Shown here piece by piece: positions 1 to 8,665 of a stretch of 64,000 nt of DNA. How positions within the stretch are numbered: the stretch's first letter is position 1; every line of letters starts with the position of its first letter. The position numbers were made by a program, and so were the translations under genes. Under the pieces are notes generated by a model that worked only from the letters and a program-made list of their open reading frames with translations, had not been told where the DNA came from and made no database searches. This DNA is from UBA8752 sp036159995 (GTDB lineage Bacteria; Bacteroidota; Bacteroidia; Flavobacteriales_D; Sanyastnellaceae): contig JAYYEI010000072.1 in assembly GCA_036159995.1 (NCBI GenBank), forward strand, positions 39,219-103,218. The letters are read 5' to 3'.

Positions 1-8
1 GAACCGCC

Positions 9-1364
9 TCATGCGCCGGTCGTCCCCAGGTAGTTGTGCGGCGTGATCGCGGTCAGCTCGGCCTTGATCGCATCCGACACGGGCAGTCCCGCGATGAACT
101 CGGCGATGGAAGCCGCATCGATTCCGGCCTTGCCCCGGGTCAGTGCCTTGAGCAGCTCATAGGGCTTTTCCACCCCTTCGCGGCGCAGGACGGTCTGGAT
201 GGCCTCAGCGACCACTGCCCACTGGGCCTCGAGATCGGCGTGGAGCCGGGCCTCGTTGAGGAGCAGCTTTCCGAGGCCCTTGCGGAGGGCGTTGAGGGCG
301 ATGAGGCTGTGGCCCACCGGGACGCCCACGTTGCGGAGGACGGTGCTGTCGGTCAGGTCGCGCTGCAGGCGGCTGATGGGCAGCTTGCGGGCGAGGTGGC
401 CCAGGAGGGCATTGGCCACCCCGAGGTTGCCCTCGCTGTTCTCGAAGTCGATGGGGTTGACCTTGTGCGGCATGGCCGAGGATCCGACTTCCCCCTCGAC
501 GACCTTTTGCTTGAAGTAATCGAGGCTGATGTAGTGCCAGACATCCCGGTCGAGGTCGATGAGGATGGTGTGGATCCGCTGGAGGGCATCGCACCAGGCG
601 GCGAGGTAATCGTAGTGCTCGATCTGCGTGGTCGGGTGGCTCCGGTGCAGTCCCAGCTCCTCGGAGACGAAGCGGTCGGCGAACGCGTGCCAATCGGTGT
701 CGGGGTAGGCCACGTGGTGGGCGTTGAAGCCGCCGGTGGCGCCGCCAAACTTGGCCGCGAAGGGCACCGCCTCGAACTGGGCGACGGCGTGGTCCAGCCG
801 CTCCACAAACACGGCGAACTCCTTGCCGAGCGTGACCGGGCTGGCGGGCTGGCCATGGGTCCGGGCGAGCATGGGCACGTCCTTCCACTGTTCGGCCAGG
901 CCGGCGAGATCGTCCCGCACGGCTTGCAGGGCGGGCAGCAGCACGTCGGCCGTGGCTTCGGCCATGGACAGCGGGATGGCCGTATTGTTGACGTCCTGGG
1001 AGGTCAGGCCGAAGTGGACGAACTCGGCGCGGTCCTCGAGGCCGAGGGGGGCGAGCTTGTCCTTGATGAAGTACTCGACGGCCTTGACATCGTGGTTGGT
1101 CGTCTTCTCGATGTCCTTGACGGCCTGCGCGTCGGCCGACCCGAAGTCCACATAGATGCGGCGGAGACCCTCCACCTGCGCCTCGGTGAGGGCGGGAAGT
1201 TGGGGCAGGCCAACGGCGTGCAAGGCGATGAGGTACTCTACCTCCACGCGAACGCGGTACTGAATGAGCCCAGCTTCGGAGAAGTAGGGCACGAGCGGGG
1301 CGGTGTGGCGGCGGTACCGGCCATCAACGGGACTGACGGCGTGGAGGGGGGCGGAATCGGACAT
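9..1364 (-). CDS. purB: Adenylosuccinate lyase
   Basis: Cytoplasmic enzyme of purine synthesis that releases fumarate from SAICAR and from adenylosuccinate. The 451-residue product opens with LHAVSPVDGRY, typical of PurB, and carries the fumarase/aspartase superfamily signature SSAMPHKVNP at about residues 290-300, with TSQDVNNTA and ARTHGQPA motifs earlier. Length fits the PurB branch that is about 455 residues long. An upstream in-frame TTG at 1382 would add six residues, but I prefer the ATG at 1364 because MSDSAPLHAV leads straight into the conserved N-terminus. The gene is divergent from the metallo-hydrolase at 1430, with about 65 bases for two promoters. Confidence 0.97.
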   Translation of the reverse strand: MSDSAPLHAVSPVDGRYRRHTAPLVPYFSEAGLIQYRVRVEVEYLIALHAVGLPQLPALTEAQVEGLRRIYVDFGSADAQAVKDIEKTTNHDVKAVEYFIKDKLAPLGLEDRAEFVHFGLTSQDVNNTAIPLSMAEATADVLLPALQAVRDDLAGLAEQWKDVPMLARTHGQPASPVTLGKEFAVFVERLDHAVAQFEAVPFAAKFGGATGGFNAHHVAYPDTDWHAFADRFVSEELGLHRSHPTTQIEHYDYLAAWCDALQRIHTILIDLDRDVWHYISLDYFKQKVVEGEVGSSAMPHKVNPIDFENSEGNLGVANALLGHLARKLPISRLQRDLTDSTVLRNVGVPVGHSLIALNALRKGLGKLLLNEARLHADLEAQWAVVAEAIQTVLRREGVEKPYELLKALTRGKAGIDAASIAEFIAGLPVSDAIKAELTAITPHNYLGTTGA

Positions 1365-1386
1365 CGAAGGCGAACCGTTCAAAGGA

Positions 1387-1394
1387 CGAAAATA
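1387..1394 (-). promoter_or_regulatory. Putative -7 box for purB
   Basis: The minus strand reads TATTTTCG, one mismatch from the Bacteroidota -7 consensus TAnnTTTG. It lies 22 nt before the purB ATG, or 4 nt before the alternative TTG start. No clear -33 element is visible. Confidence 0.4.
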
Positions 1395-1417
1395 CGGCCC
1401 ACGACGCGGGCGCCCCG

Positions 1418-1425
1418 TACCTTTC
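1418..1425 (+). promoter_or_regulatory. Putative -7 box for the metallo-hydrolase
   Basis: TACCTTTC, one mismatch from TAnnTTTG, ends 4 nt before the ATG at 1430. With this geometry transcription would begin at or next to the start codon, giving a leaderless mRNA. Confidence 0.4.
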
Positions 1426-1429
1426 CGGC

Positions 1430-2302
1430 ATGACGATCCACACGGTCACCCACGGCCTGTTCAAGTTGGACGGCGGCGCCATGTTTGGCGTGGTCCCGAA
1501 GCCGCTTTGGACCAAGAACCACCCGACCGATGAGCGGAACCGCTGCGACTGGGCCCTTCGCTCCCTCCTGATCGAGGAGGGCAACCGCCTGATGCTCGTC
1601 GACTGCGGCATGGGAGACAAGCAGGGCGAGAAATTCTTCGGCCATTACGCCCCGCGACCCGAGGACCTGGATGCTCAGCTCCACGCCCTCGGCTTCCACC
1701 GCGACGACATCACCGACGTCTTCCTCACCCACCTCCACTTCGACCATTGCGGTGGGGCCATCCGCCGCCGGCAGGACGACCCGGAGCGGTTTGAACCGGC
1801 CTTCGCCAACGCCACCTTCTGGAGCACGGAGCGCCATTGGGCGTGGGCCAATGACCCCAACCCCAGGGAGAAGGCCAGCTTTCTCAAGGAGAACATTCAC
1901 CCCATCGAGGCCTCGGGTCAATTGCGGTTCATCCCCCGCGCCGACGGCACGACGGACACCCGCCAGCCCATCGACGGCTTTCCCGACCTCGACGTTCTGT
2001 TCGTGGACGGACACACCGAGAGCCAGATGCTGCCCCTGCTCAAGCGGGGCGACCGCAAGGCCCTCTTCACGGCTGACCTCCTGCCAGCGACCACCCACAT
2101 CCCGGTGGCCTGGGTGATGGGCTACGACACCCGGCCCCTGCTCACAGTCAGCGAAAAGGAGCGCATCCTGACCTGCGCGGAGCGGGAACATTGGACCCTC
2201 CTCTTCGAACACGACGCCCACCACGAAGCCGCCACGGTCCACCGCACCGAGAAAGGGGTGCGCCTCGAGCGCGCCGGACGGCGTTCGGAATTCGATTGGT
2301 GA
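1430..2302 (+). CDS. MBL-fold metallo-hydrolase (lactonase-like)
   Basis: A 290-residue metallo-beta-lactamase-fold protein with no signal peptide, so presumably cytoplasmic. The metal-binding motif HLHFDH is at about residues 102-107. A later His in FVDGHTESQ, the Asp in FTADLLP and the terminal EHDAHH complete the usual ligand set. The LVDCGMGDK and KHP-like N-terminal segments resemble quorum-quenching lactonase-like members, but the substrate cannot be read from sequence. It stands alone between divergent purB and convergent pyrD. The fold is certain, the specific reaction is not. Confidence 0.85.
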   Translation: MTIHTVTHGLFKLDGGAMFGVVPKPLWTKNHPTDERNRCDWALRSLLIEEGNRLMLVDCGMGDKQGEKFFGHYAPRPEDLDAQLHALGFHRDDITDVFLTHLHFDHCGGAIRRRQDDPERFEPAFANATFWSTERHWAWANDPNPREKASFLKENIHPIEASGQLRFIPRADGTTDTRQPIDGFPDLDVLFVDGHTESQMLPLLKRGDRKALFTADLLPATTHIPVAWVMGYDTRPLLTVSEKERILTCAEREHWTLLFEHDAHHEAATVHRTEKGVRLERAGRRSEFDW

Positions 2303-2315
2303 GCGCGGCGGAGCG

Positions 2316-3365
2316 TCAACGCAGGCCTTGAAGGCAATCGCGCACGATGCCCGGCCCTGTGTAGACCATTCCGCTGTAGACCTGCACGAGGTCGGCCCCT
2401 GCGTCGGCCTTCTCCCGGGCGGAGGGGCCATCCTCAATGCCACCCACACCGATGATCGCGAAATCGCCCCGCTCCCGCAGGTAGCGGACCACTTCCGTGC
2501 TGCGGGCCCGCACCGGAGCCCCGCTCAGGCCGCCGGCGCCGATGGCCTCGACCGTGGTGCCGGGCGTCCGCAATCCCTCGCGGGAAATCGTCGTGTTGGT
2601 CGCGATCACCCCGTCAATGCCGGTGTCGGCGACCAAGGCCACGATGTCATCGAGCTGGGCGTCGCTGAGGTCCGGGGCGATTTTCAGGAACACGGGGCGC
2701 TGGACGGCCTGGGCCCGGTTGTGCTCCTGCAACCGTTGCAGCAGTGCGGTGAGCGGCGCGCGGTCCTGCAGCTCGCGGAGGCCCGGCGTGTTGGGCGAGC
2801 TCACATTCACCGCGAAGTAGTCCACGTGCGGATGAAGCGCCACGAAACAGGCGTGGTAATCGTCCGCAGCCTGCTCGTTGGGCGTGACCTTGTTGCGGCC
2901 AATGTTGCCCCCGACGATGAGACCCTTCGGCCGGCGCTTCAGCCGCTCCACCAGGGCGTCGAGCCCCCCGTTGTTGAAGCCCATGCGGTTGATCAGCCCC
3001 CGGTCCTCCTTGAGGCGAAAGAGGCGGGGCTTCGGGTTTCCGGCCTGCGGCTTGGGGGTGACCGTGCCCACTTCCACGAAGGCGAAACCCATCGCCTGAA
3101 GCGCGTGGAGCCAACGGCCGTCCTTGTCGAATCCCGCGGCCAGCCCCACACGGTGCGGAAACGCCAAACCGGCCACCGTTACGGCATCCGATGCGGCCTC
3201 TCCGGGATCCATGGACCGGCGAAGGGCACGGCCCACCAGAGGAAGACCGAGTCCGAAGCCGAACAGCCCCATGGTCCGATAGTGCGCGCGCTCCGGGTCC
3301 ATGGCGAAGGCCAGTGGCCGGATGACACTGCGATAAAGGCGGGTTACGATGGGAGCTTGACTCAT
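2316..3365 (-). CDS. pyrD: Dihydroorotate dehydrogenase (quinone), class 2
   Basis: Oxidises dihydroorotate to orotate in pyrimidine synthesis and passes electrons to membrane quinone. The 349-residue protein has the N-terminal helix pair of class 2 enzymes (LYRSVIRPLAFAMDPERAH), then the FMN barrel with GLAAGFDKDG, NRMGFNNGG and VNVSSPNTPGLR, and the C-terminal IGVGGI phosphate-binding segment. The ATG at 3365 is chosen because longer reading frames only add residues not seen in the family. It converges on the metallo-hydrolase with 13 bases between the stop codons. Confidence 0.97.
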   Translation of the reverse strand: MSQAPIVTRLYRSVIRPLAFAMDPERAHYRTMGLFGFGLGLPLVGRALRRSMDPGEAASDAVTVAGLAFPHRVGLAAGFDKDGRWLHALQAMGFAFVEVGTVTPKPQAGNPKPRLFRLKEDRGLINRMGFNNGGLDALVERLKRRPKGLIVGGNIGRNKVTPNEQAADDYHACFVALHPHVDYFAVNVSSPNTPGLRELQDRAPLTALLQRLQEHNRAQAVQRPVFLKIAPDLSDAQLDDIVALVADTGIDGVIATNTTISREGLRTPGTTVEAIGAGGLSGAPVRARSTEVVRYLRERGDFAIIGVGGIEDGPSAREKADAGADLVQVYSGMVYTGPGIVRDCLQGLR

Positions 3366-3371
3366 GGCGCG

Positions 3372-3379
3372 CAAAGATG
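3372..3379 (-). promoter_or_regulatory. Putative -7 box for pyrD
   Basis: The minus strand reads CATCTTTG, one mismatch from TAnnTTTG, and ends 6 nt before the pyrD ATG. This implies a very short or absent 5' leader. Confidence 0.35.
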
Positions 3380-3438
3380 TTGATAAACGTGTGGACACGG
3401 CACCACCACCCGACCAATCCAACCCCTGAACTCACGAA

Positions 3439-3446
3439 TAATTTTG
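3439..3446 (+). promoter_or_regulatory. Putative -7 box for the gene at 3462
   Basis: TAATTTTG is a perfect TAnnTTTG match, 15 nt before the ATG at 3462, in the divergent pyrD intergenic region. Confidence 0.5.
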
Positions 3447-3461
3447 GCGCGAACCTGATTC

Positions 3462-4028
3462 ATGCTGTTTAACTGGGGGAAAAAGAAACTCAAGTGCGAC
3501 GAAGTCGCGCGGATGTTCGTGCACGCCACCCTCGACAGCGTGGAGGACACCTGGCCCGATGTGGCCGGGATCATCCGGGAATCCCCCCATTTCCAGACGG
3601 CACCGGATGTGGAGGAGGGCGATGCCGCTCCCTTCCTGCTGGTGGTTCTCGCCGGCAACCTGGACTTCATCCCGAAGTACTTCGAAGGCGGTTCCGAGCA
3701 TCGGCTCATCGAGGCCATCCTGGCTGAACTCTCCAAGGAACTCGGCCTGCCGAGCGACCAGCTCGCCACCCGCATCGGCAAGGTCCGCGACGAAATGGTC
3801 AAGTTCAACCGGCCCTCCAAGAAGACGTTGAGTGCCATGGCCCGCGGCGTGTACCTCGCGTACGACCTCAACGCATGCCAGGAAGAGTACTTCCGCTCCT
3901 TGAACGTGCCCAATCCGCGGTTCCTCATGCAGATGGAGGAGCTGCTTCAGCATTTCATCTGGGACTGGAAATCCTTTCAGGAGCAGTACAAGATGCAATT
4001 GGAGACCGTCGGCGGTCTCTCCCTCTGA
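3462..4028 (+). CDS. Conserved hypothetical protein, 188 aa
   Basis: I do not recognise a domain. The product is 188 residues, soluble-looking and mixed-charge, with no signal peptide or membrane segment. It starts MLFNWGKKKLKCDEVA and is mostly predicted helix, with a Pro-rich turn around residues 45-60. A good promoter-like box lies 15 nt upstream and codon use matches the neighbours, so it is very likely a real gene. It is a single-gene unit, divergent from pyrD and convergent with smpB (6 bases between stops). Neither context nor motif suggests a function. Confidence 0.85.
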   Translation: MLFNWGKKKLKCDEVARMFVHATLDSVEDTWPDVAGIIRESPHFQTAPDVEEGDAAPFLLVVLAGNLDFIPKYFEGGSEHRLIEAILAELSKELGLPSDQLATRIGKVRDEMVKFNRPSKKTLSAMARGVYLAYDLNACQEEYFRSLNVPNPRFLMQMEELLQHFIWDWKSFQEQYKMQLETVGGLSL

Positions 4029-4034
4029 TTCCCT

Positions 4035-4472
4035 TCAGCGTCCCCGCTCGATGTCCCTCGCCTGATCGCGGTCCTTGATGGTATTGCGCTTGTCGACCAG
4101 CTTTTTGCCCTTGGCCACGGACACGTCCATCTTGGCGTAGCCGCTCTCAGAAATGAAGAGCCGGGTGGGCACCACGGTCACGCCCACGTCGCGGAGCTTC
4201 CGCTGCAGCTTGGTCAACTCGGTCCGCTTCAGAAGGAGCTTCCGGATGCGGCGGGGTTCGTGGGTCACGTAGCCCGAGTGGTCGTAGGGCTCAATGTGCA
4301 TGTTGAACACGAAGAATTCGTCGCCCTGGAACCGGCAATAGGCCTCGACGATGCTCGCCTTGCCCGCCCGGATGCTCTTGATCTCGGTGCCCTGCAACTG
4401 GATGCCGGCCGTGTACGAGTCGGTCAGGAAATAGCTGAACGCCGCTTTCTTGTTCTTGATCTCGACCGCCAT
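4035..4472 (-). CDS. smpB: SsrA-binding protein SmpB
   Basis: Binds tmRNA and delivers it to stalled ribosomes for trans-translation. The 145-residue product shows family hallmarks: KKAAFSYFLTDSYTAGIQL, GTEIKSIRAGKASI, the HIEPYDHSG region, and a basic C-terminal tail with GKKLVDKRNTIKDRD that mimics mRNA in the decoding centre. The ATG at 4472 gives the standard N-terminus MAVEIKNKKAAF, whereas the longer open frame would add 50 atypical residues. No tmRNA gene is visible in the window. Confidence 0.97.
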   Translation of the reverse strand: MAVEIKNKKAAFSYFLTDSYTAGIQLQGTEIKSIRAGKASIVEAYCRFQGDEFFVFNMHIEPYDHSGYVTHEPRRIRKLLLKRTELTKLQRKLRDVGVTVVPTRLFISESGYAKMDVSVAKGKKLVDKRNTIKDRDQARDIERGR

Positions 4473-4479
4473 CGGACCC

Positions 4480-4487
4480 GAAAAATA
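4480..4487 (-). promoter_or_regulatory. Putative -7 box for smpB
   Basis: The minus strand reads TATTTTTC, one mismatch from TAnnTTTG, 7 nt before the smpB ATG. Confidence 0.4.
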
Positions 4488-4542
4488 CGACCGGCCCCGC
4501 GGGGTGTTCAACCCTTTGCTTCTCCAGTGCGTCCTTTGCGCA

Positions 4543-6225
4543 GTGATTCGCTTCATCGCCCCCCTGTTCCTGCTGTTCACGCTGGAGGGCTCCGCCCAGA
4601 CCGTCGGCCTGTTGTCCAACACGCCCGACGCCTTCGACGGCTATACCCTGGTCGCCCCGACCGGCGCCACCCGCACCCACCTCATCGACAACTGCGGCCG
4701 GGTCATCCGCCACTGGGACAGCGAATTCCGGGCGGGTGAATCCGCCTACCTGCTCGAGGACGGCTCCCTGCTTCGGACCGCGCGCCAGGCCAGCACGGTC
4801 TTCACGGGCGGCGGCATGGGCGGCCGCATCGAGCGGTTCAACTGGGAGGGCGACCTCATCTGGAGCTACACCCTGGCCAACGACACGGCCCACCACCACC
4901 ACGACATGGCCTGGATGCCCAATGGTCACCTGCTCATCATGGCGTGGGAACACCGCTCCCCAGAGGAGGCCGAGGCGGCCGGACGCTTGAACGGTGGCCC
5001 GCTCTGGCCCCCCATGATCATCGAGGTCGTGCCGGAGGGCGACGAAGGGGGCGAGGTCGTCTGGGAATGGCACGCGTGGGACCATCTCATCCAAAACGCC
5101 AACCCCGAACTGCCGGACTACGGCAACCCGTCCGACCACCCCGGCCGGTTCGACGTGAATTACGGCAACGTCAGCGGTGGCGGCGGCCCGGGTGGGCCGG
5201 GGTCGGGAACCGGCGGCGATTGGTTCCACTGCAATGCGTTGGCGTACCATCCCGGATTGGACCAGATCATCCTGAATTCCCGGAATTGGGACGAATTCTA
5301 CATCCTCGACCACGCCACCACCTCCTCGGAGGCGGCTGGTGAAGCCGGCGACGTGCTCTACCGCTGGGGCAATCCCGAAGCGTACGGTCGCGGCCTCTCC
5401 AGCGACCAGACCCTCTATACCCAGCATGACCCGCATTGGCTGACCGGCGAAGGACCGACCACCCTCGGCGGCGCTCCTGAGGCCACCATCCTGCTCTACA
5501 ACAACGGCAACGCCCGCCCCGGAGGAGCGGCGAGCACGGTGGACGAATTGACCCTGCCCCTGCAGGCCGACGGGACCTATTTTCTCGGGGAGGATGAGCC
5601 CTATGGGCCCGCGGCCCTCGATTGGTCCTATCCGCAGCTCCCCTTCTCAGACTTTTTCAGCCCCAACATCAGTGGAGCCCAGCGCCAGCCCAACGGCAAC
5701 ACGCTCATTTGCGAGGGCAACTCCGGCCACCTCTTCGAAGTCACCCCCGAAGGCGATCTGGTGTGGGAGTACATCACCGCCTACAACCAATTCGGCGCCC
5801 TCAACCAGGGCAACGACCCCTTCGGCAATGCCACCTTCCGCGCCTACCGCTACGCCCCGGACTACGCCGCCTTCGACGGCCGCGACATGACCCCGGGTGA
5901 CCCGGTAGAGAACGCCCCCCTGCCCTTCGACTGTGACCTGTTCCCGGCCCCAGTGGACACCACGACACAGGCCGTGATGGAGCGCAGCGTCCGCCTCCGC
6001 ATCGGCCCGAATCCGGTCCGCTCCGCCCTCCGTCTCGAGGCCGACATCGCGGTTCTCTGGACCCTCCGGGACCTGTCGGGAAGGCGGCTCCTGCACTCGG
6101 GAATGCCAGACCACCACCACTCGATTTCCATGTCAGAACTGGCCGGCGGACTCCTCCTCCTCGAGGTGACTGATGCGGCCGGACGCCCCCTCATGCCCCC
6201 CAAGCGCATCCTTATCGAGAACTGA
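4543..6225 (+). CDS. Arylsulfotransferase-like secreted protein with T9SS sorting domain
   Basis: Exported 560-residue protein read from a GTG that directly opens a signal peptide (VIRFIAPLFLLFTLEGSAQ). The body resembles the arylsulfotransferase (ASST) beta-propeller family: LIDNCGRVIRHW near the start, DWFHCNALAYHP followed by ILNSRNW near residues 225-250, and TQHDPHWL later. These fit the DWxHxN, SxR and QHD positions of ASST. The last 85 residues (from about LRIGPNPV) form a T9SS type A sorting domain, so the protein is probably surface-attached or released. It is followed after 29 bases by a paralogue. Sulfuryl transfer itself is inferred from family resemblance only. Confidence 0.8.
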   Translation: MIRFIAPLFLLFTLEGSAQTVGLLSNTPDAFDGYTLVAPTGATRTHLIDNCGRVIRHWDSEFRAGESAYLLEDGSLLRTARQASTVFTGGGMGGRIERFNWEGDLIWSYTLANDTAHHHHDMAWMPNGHLLIMAWEHRSPEEAEAAGRLNGGPLWPPMIIEVVPEGDEGGEVVWEWHAWDHLIQNANPELPDYGNPSDHPGRFDVNYGNVSGGGGPGGPGSGTGGDWFHCNALAYHPGLDQIILNSRNWDEFYILDHATTSSEAAGEAGDVLYRWGNPEAYGRGLSSDQTLYTQHDPHWLTGEGPTTLGGAPEATILLYNNGNARPGGAASTVDELTLPLQADGTYFLGEDEPYGPAALDWSYPQLPFSDFFSPNISGAQRQPNGNTLICEGNSGHLFEVTPEGDLVWEYITAYNQFGALNQGNDPFGNATFRAYRYAPDYAAFDGRDMTPGDPVENAPLPFDCDLFPAPVDTTTQAVMERSVRLRIGPNPVRSALRLEADIAVLWTLRDLSGRRLLHSGMPDHHHSISMSELAGGLLLLEVTDAAGRPLMPPKRILIEN

Positions 6226-6254
6226 CGAAATTGCATCAGAACACAATTGCCATC

Positions 6255-8645
6255 ATGACCTTTCGCCTTCCGGCCATCCTGGCCACCCTGCTGGTCTCCA
6301 GCCCCCTCTTCGCCCAGAACACCGTCGGCACCATCGCGTATGACCCCGCCCTCTACACGGAGGGATACACGATGATCTATCCGCACAACCAGAACCGCGC
6401 CATGCTCCTGAATGCTTGCGGCGAGGTGGTGCACGACTGGACGGTGGCCGAGGACCGGCGCCCGGGCAACACAGCCTACCTGCAGCCCAACGGGGACATC
6501 ATCATGACCTCCCGGCCGGCCTCCGTCAGCAACGACCCCATCTGGGCCGGAGGCGGCGGCGCCACCATTGAGCGGCGCACCTGGGACAACGAAGTCCTCT
6601 GGAGCTACACGGCCAACAACGACAGCCTCCGCCTGCACCACGACTTCACTGTGACCCCGCAGGGCAACGTCATCGCCATCTGCTGGGAAGTCCTCGACAG
6701 CCTCGAATGCATCGAAAATGGCCGCGACCCGCAACTGCTCGAGACCGGAGAGCTCTGGAGCGACAAGCTCATCGAACTGCAGCCCGACGGCATGGGCGGT
6801 GTCGACATCGTTTGGGAATGGCGCGCCTGGGACCACCTCGTGCAGGACTTCGACAGCACCAAGGCCAACTATGGCGTGGTGGCGGACAATCAGAGCCTCA
6901 TCGACCTCAACTACGGCTCCCCGAGCAATCAACCGGCTGACTGGCTGCACATGAACGCGGTCGATTACTGGCAGTACTCCGACGTGAATCAGATCGTGAT
7001 GAGCGTCCCCACCTTCAACGAGATCTGGGTCATTTGGCACGGCGGCTTCTTCGATGGGGAAATCATCTACCGCTGGGGCAATCCGGAGGCCTATGACCGC
7101 GGGGACAGCTCCCATCAGCGGCTGTTCTACCAGCACGACATCCACTGGGGCAATGGGCTCGGCGTGAACCCCGGCAACCCCGACTTCACCAAGTTCATGG
7201 TCTTCAACAACCGCGTCCCGAATGTGGACACGACGGGCACGCACAGCGAGGTGGCCATCTTCTCGCCCATCTTCGACGAATACCCCGAGCCCGGCGGTAC
7301 GGTCTACGAATTCGACTTCGACAATGGCCGCTGGGGTCCTGAGGACTTCGAATGGACCTACACCCAGCCCGGCCTAGCCAGCTCGGGCCTGAGCTCCTTC
7401 CAGCGTCTTGGCAACGGGGGCAACCTGATCTGCAGTGGCCGGACGGGGGAGCTCTTCGAGATCACCGAGGACGGCGATTTGGCCTGGCAGTACCGGACCC
7501 CGCTGCTCGGCGGTGCTCCGGTCGAGCAAGGCGCCGAACTCCAGCTCAACAACAATCTGACCTTCCGCGCCGACCGCTATCCGGCCAGCTTCCCGGCCTT
7601 CGACGGCCAGGACCTGTCGTCCGGCGAGGTCATCGAGGTCAACCCCACCCCGCTCGAGGTCTGCGCCTCGCCAGCCTGCACAGACCCCATCGCCTGCAAC
7701 TACGGGGAGGAAGGCCCCTGCGACTACGTGGACGCGGAGGCCCCCGAAGGCACAGTCGGCGTCATGATGTTGGGACTCGTCGACCCCGTGGCCTGCGACG
7801 GCTATGAAGTCTACGACGACGGCTTCGTCACGCTCGTCCCCGGAACGGACACCAGCGGGTACAGCTGGTCCTTCACCCCGGAAGTCGTGGAGCTGATGCT
7901 CGCCTCGGGCTTTGAGGTTCTGTATGAGGACCTCATTTCCCAGACGGTGGCCGTGTGCGGCACCGAACTGACCGCCGCGAGCGGCTTCTTCGGCGACACC
8001 GTCACCGTCAACTACGACGGCACGGGCTGGTATTGGCCCCTCTACGATGGCTACTCGGCCCCCGCCGTGAATTTCGACTCCGGCTGCGGAGACCCGGCCG
8101 CCTGCAACTTCGATCCCTGCACTCTGCCCGTCGACAGCCTCTGCTCGGCCATGGTCGGCGTGACGTCCACAGACGATGAGACGGGCTTCCTCGAATGCGA
8201 GGTGACCGGCGGCATTGCGCCCTACCAGTTCGAACTCCTCACCGGGGACCTCGAGCCCACCGGCATCGCCGGAGGCACCGGCAACCTGTCCATCGCGTGG
8301 GGCGGCCTGCCCGACGGCGCGTACTGCGTCGAAGTGACCGATGCGGCCGGCTGCGTGGAGGTGTTCTGTGACACGCTGGGTGTGACCTCTGTGAGGGATG
8401 CGGAAATGGAGCGGTTCACCCTCCAGCCGAATCCCGCGAGGGAAACGGTCCGTCTCGTCCTCCCGGCCGTCTGGGAAGTGAGCAGCGTGGTCGTGCGGGA
8501 TGCGGCCGGACGGGAGGTTTTGGCCCCAGCCGGACCGTCGAGCGCTTCGACGCTGGACATCGGCGGCCTGACTCCTGGCACCTACCTCGTGGAGGTCCGG
8601 CATGCGGCCGGCGTGGCCATCAAGCGGTTGGTGGTGCGCCGCTGA
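6255..8645 (+). CDS. Arylsulfotransferase-like paralogue with ACN repeats and T9SS sorting domain
   Basis: A 796-residue paralogue of the preceding gene. The signal peptide (FRLPAILATLLVSSPLFAQ) begins at the ATG 6255; a TTG at 6231 is also in frame. The ASST-like part (to about residue 460) keeps LNACGEVVHDW, DWLHMNAVDYW and YQHDIHWG, but the SxR position of the first copy reads SVP here. Two Cys-rich units of the Bacteroidota surface type follow (CTDPIACNYGEEGPCDY and CGDPAACNFDPC). The end is a T9SS type A sorting domain (LQPNPARETVRL to the terminal KRLVVRR). Tandem placement points to local duplication and divergence. The propeller is well supported, catalytic activity is doubtful. Confidence 0.78.
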   Translation: MTFRLPAILATLLVSSPLFAQNTVGTIAYDPALYTEGYTMIYPHNQNRAMLLNACGEVVHDWTVAEDRRPGNTAYLQPNGDIIMTSRPASVSNDPIWAGGGGATIERRTWDNEVLWSYTANNDSLRLHHDFTVTPQGNVIAICWEVLDSLECIENGRDPQLLETGELWSDKLIELQPDGMGGVDIVWEWRAWDHLVQDFDSTKANYGVVADNQSLIDLNYGSPSNQPADWLHMNAVDYWQYSDVNQIVMSVPTFNEIWVIWHGGFFDGEIIYRWGNPEAYDRGDSSHQRLFYQHDIHWGNGLGVNPGNPDFTKFMVFNNRVPNVDTTGTHSEVAIFSPIFDEYPEPGGTVYEFDFDNGRWGPEDFEWTYTQPGLASSGLSSFQRLGNGGNLICSGRTGELFEITEDGDLAWQYRTPLLGGAPVEQGAELQLNNNLTFRADRYPASFPAFDGQDLSSGEVIEVNPTPLEVCASPACTDPIACNYGEEGPCDYVDAEAPEGTVGVMMLGLVDPVACDGYEVYDDGFVTLVPGTDTSGYSWSFTPEVVELMLASGFEVLYEDLISQTVAVCGTELTAASGFFGDTVTVNYDGTGWYWPLYDGYSAPAVNFDSGCGDPAACNFDPCTLPVDSLCSAMVGVTSTDDETGFLECEVTGGIAPYQFELLTGDLEPTGIAGGTGNLSIAWGGLPDGAYCVEVTDAAGCVEVFCDTLGVTSVRDAEMERFTLQPNPARETVRLVLPAVWEVSSVVVRDAAGREVLAPAGPSSASTLDIGGLTPGTYLVEVRHAAGVAIKRLVVRR

Positions 8646-8665
8646 GGCACGACCTTTCCGGTGCG

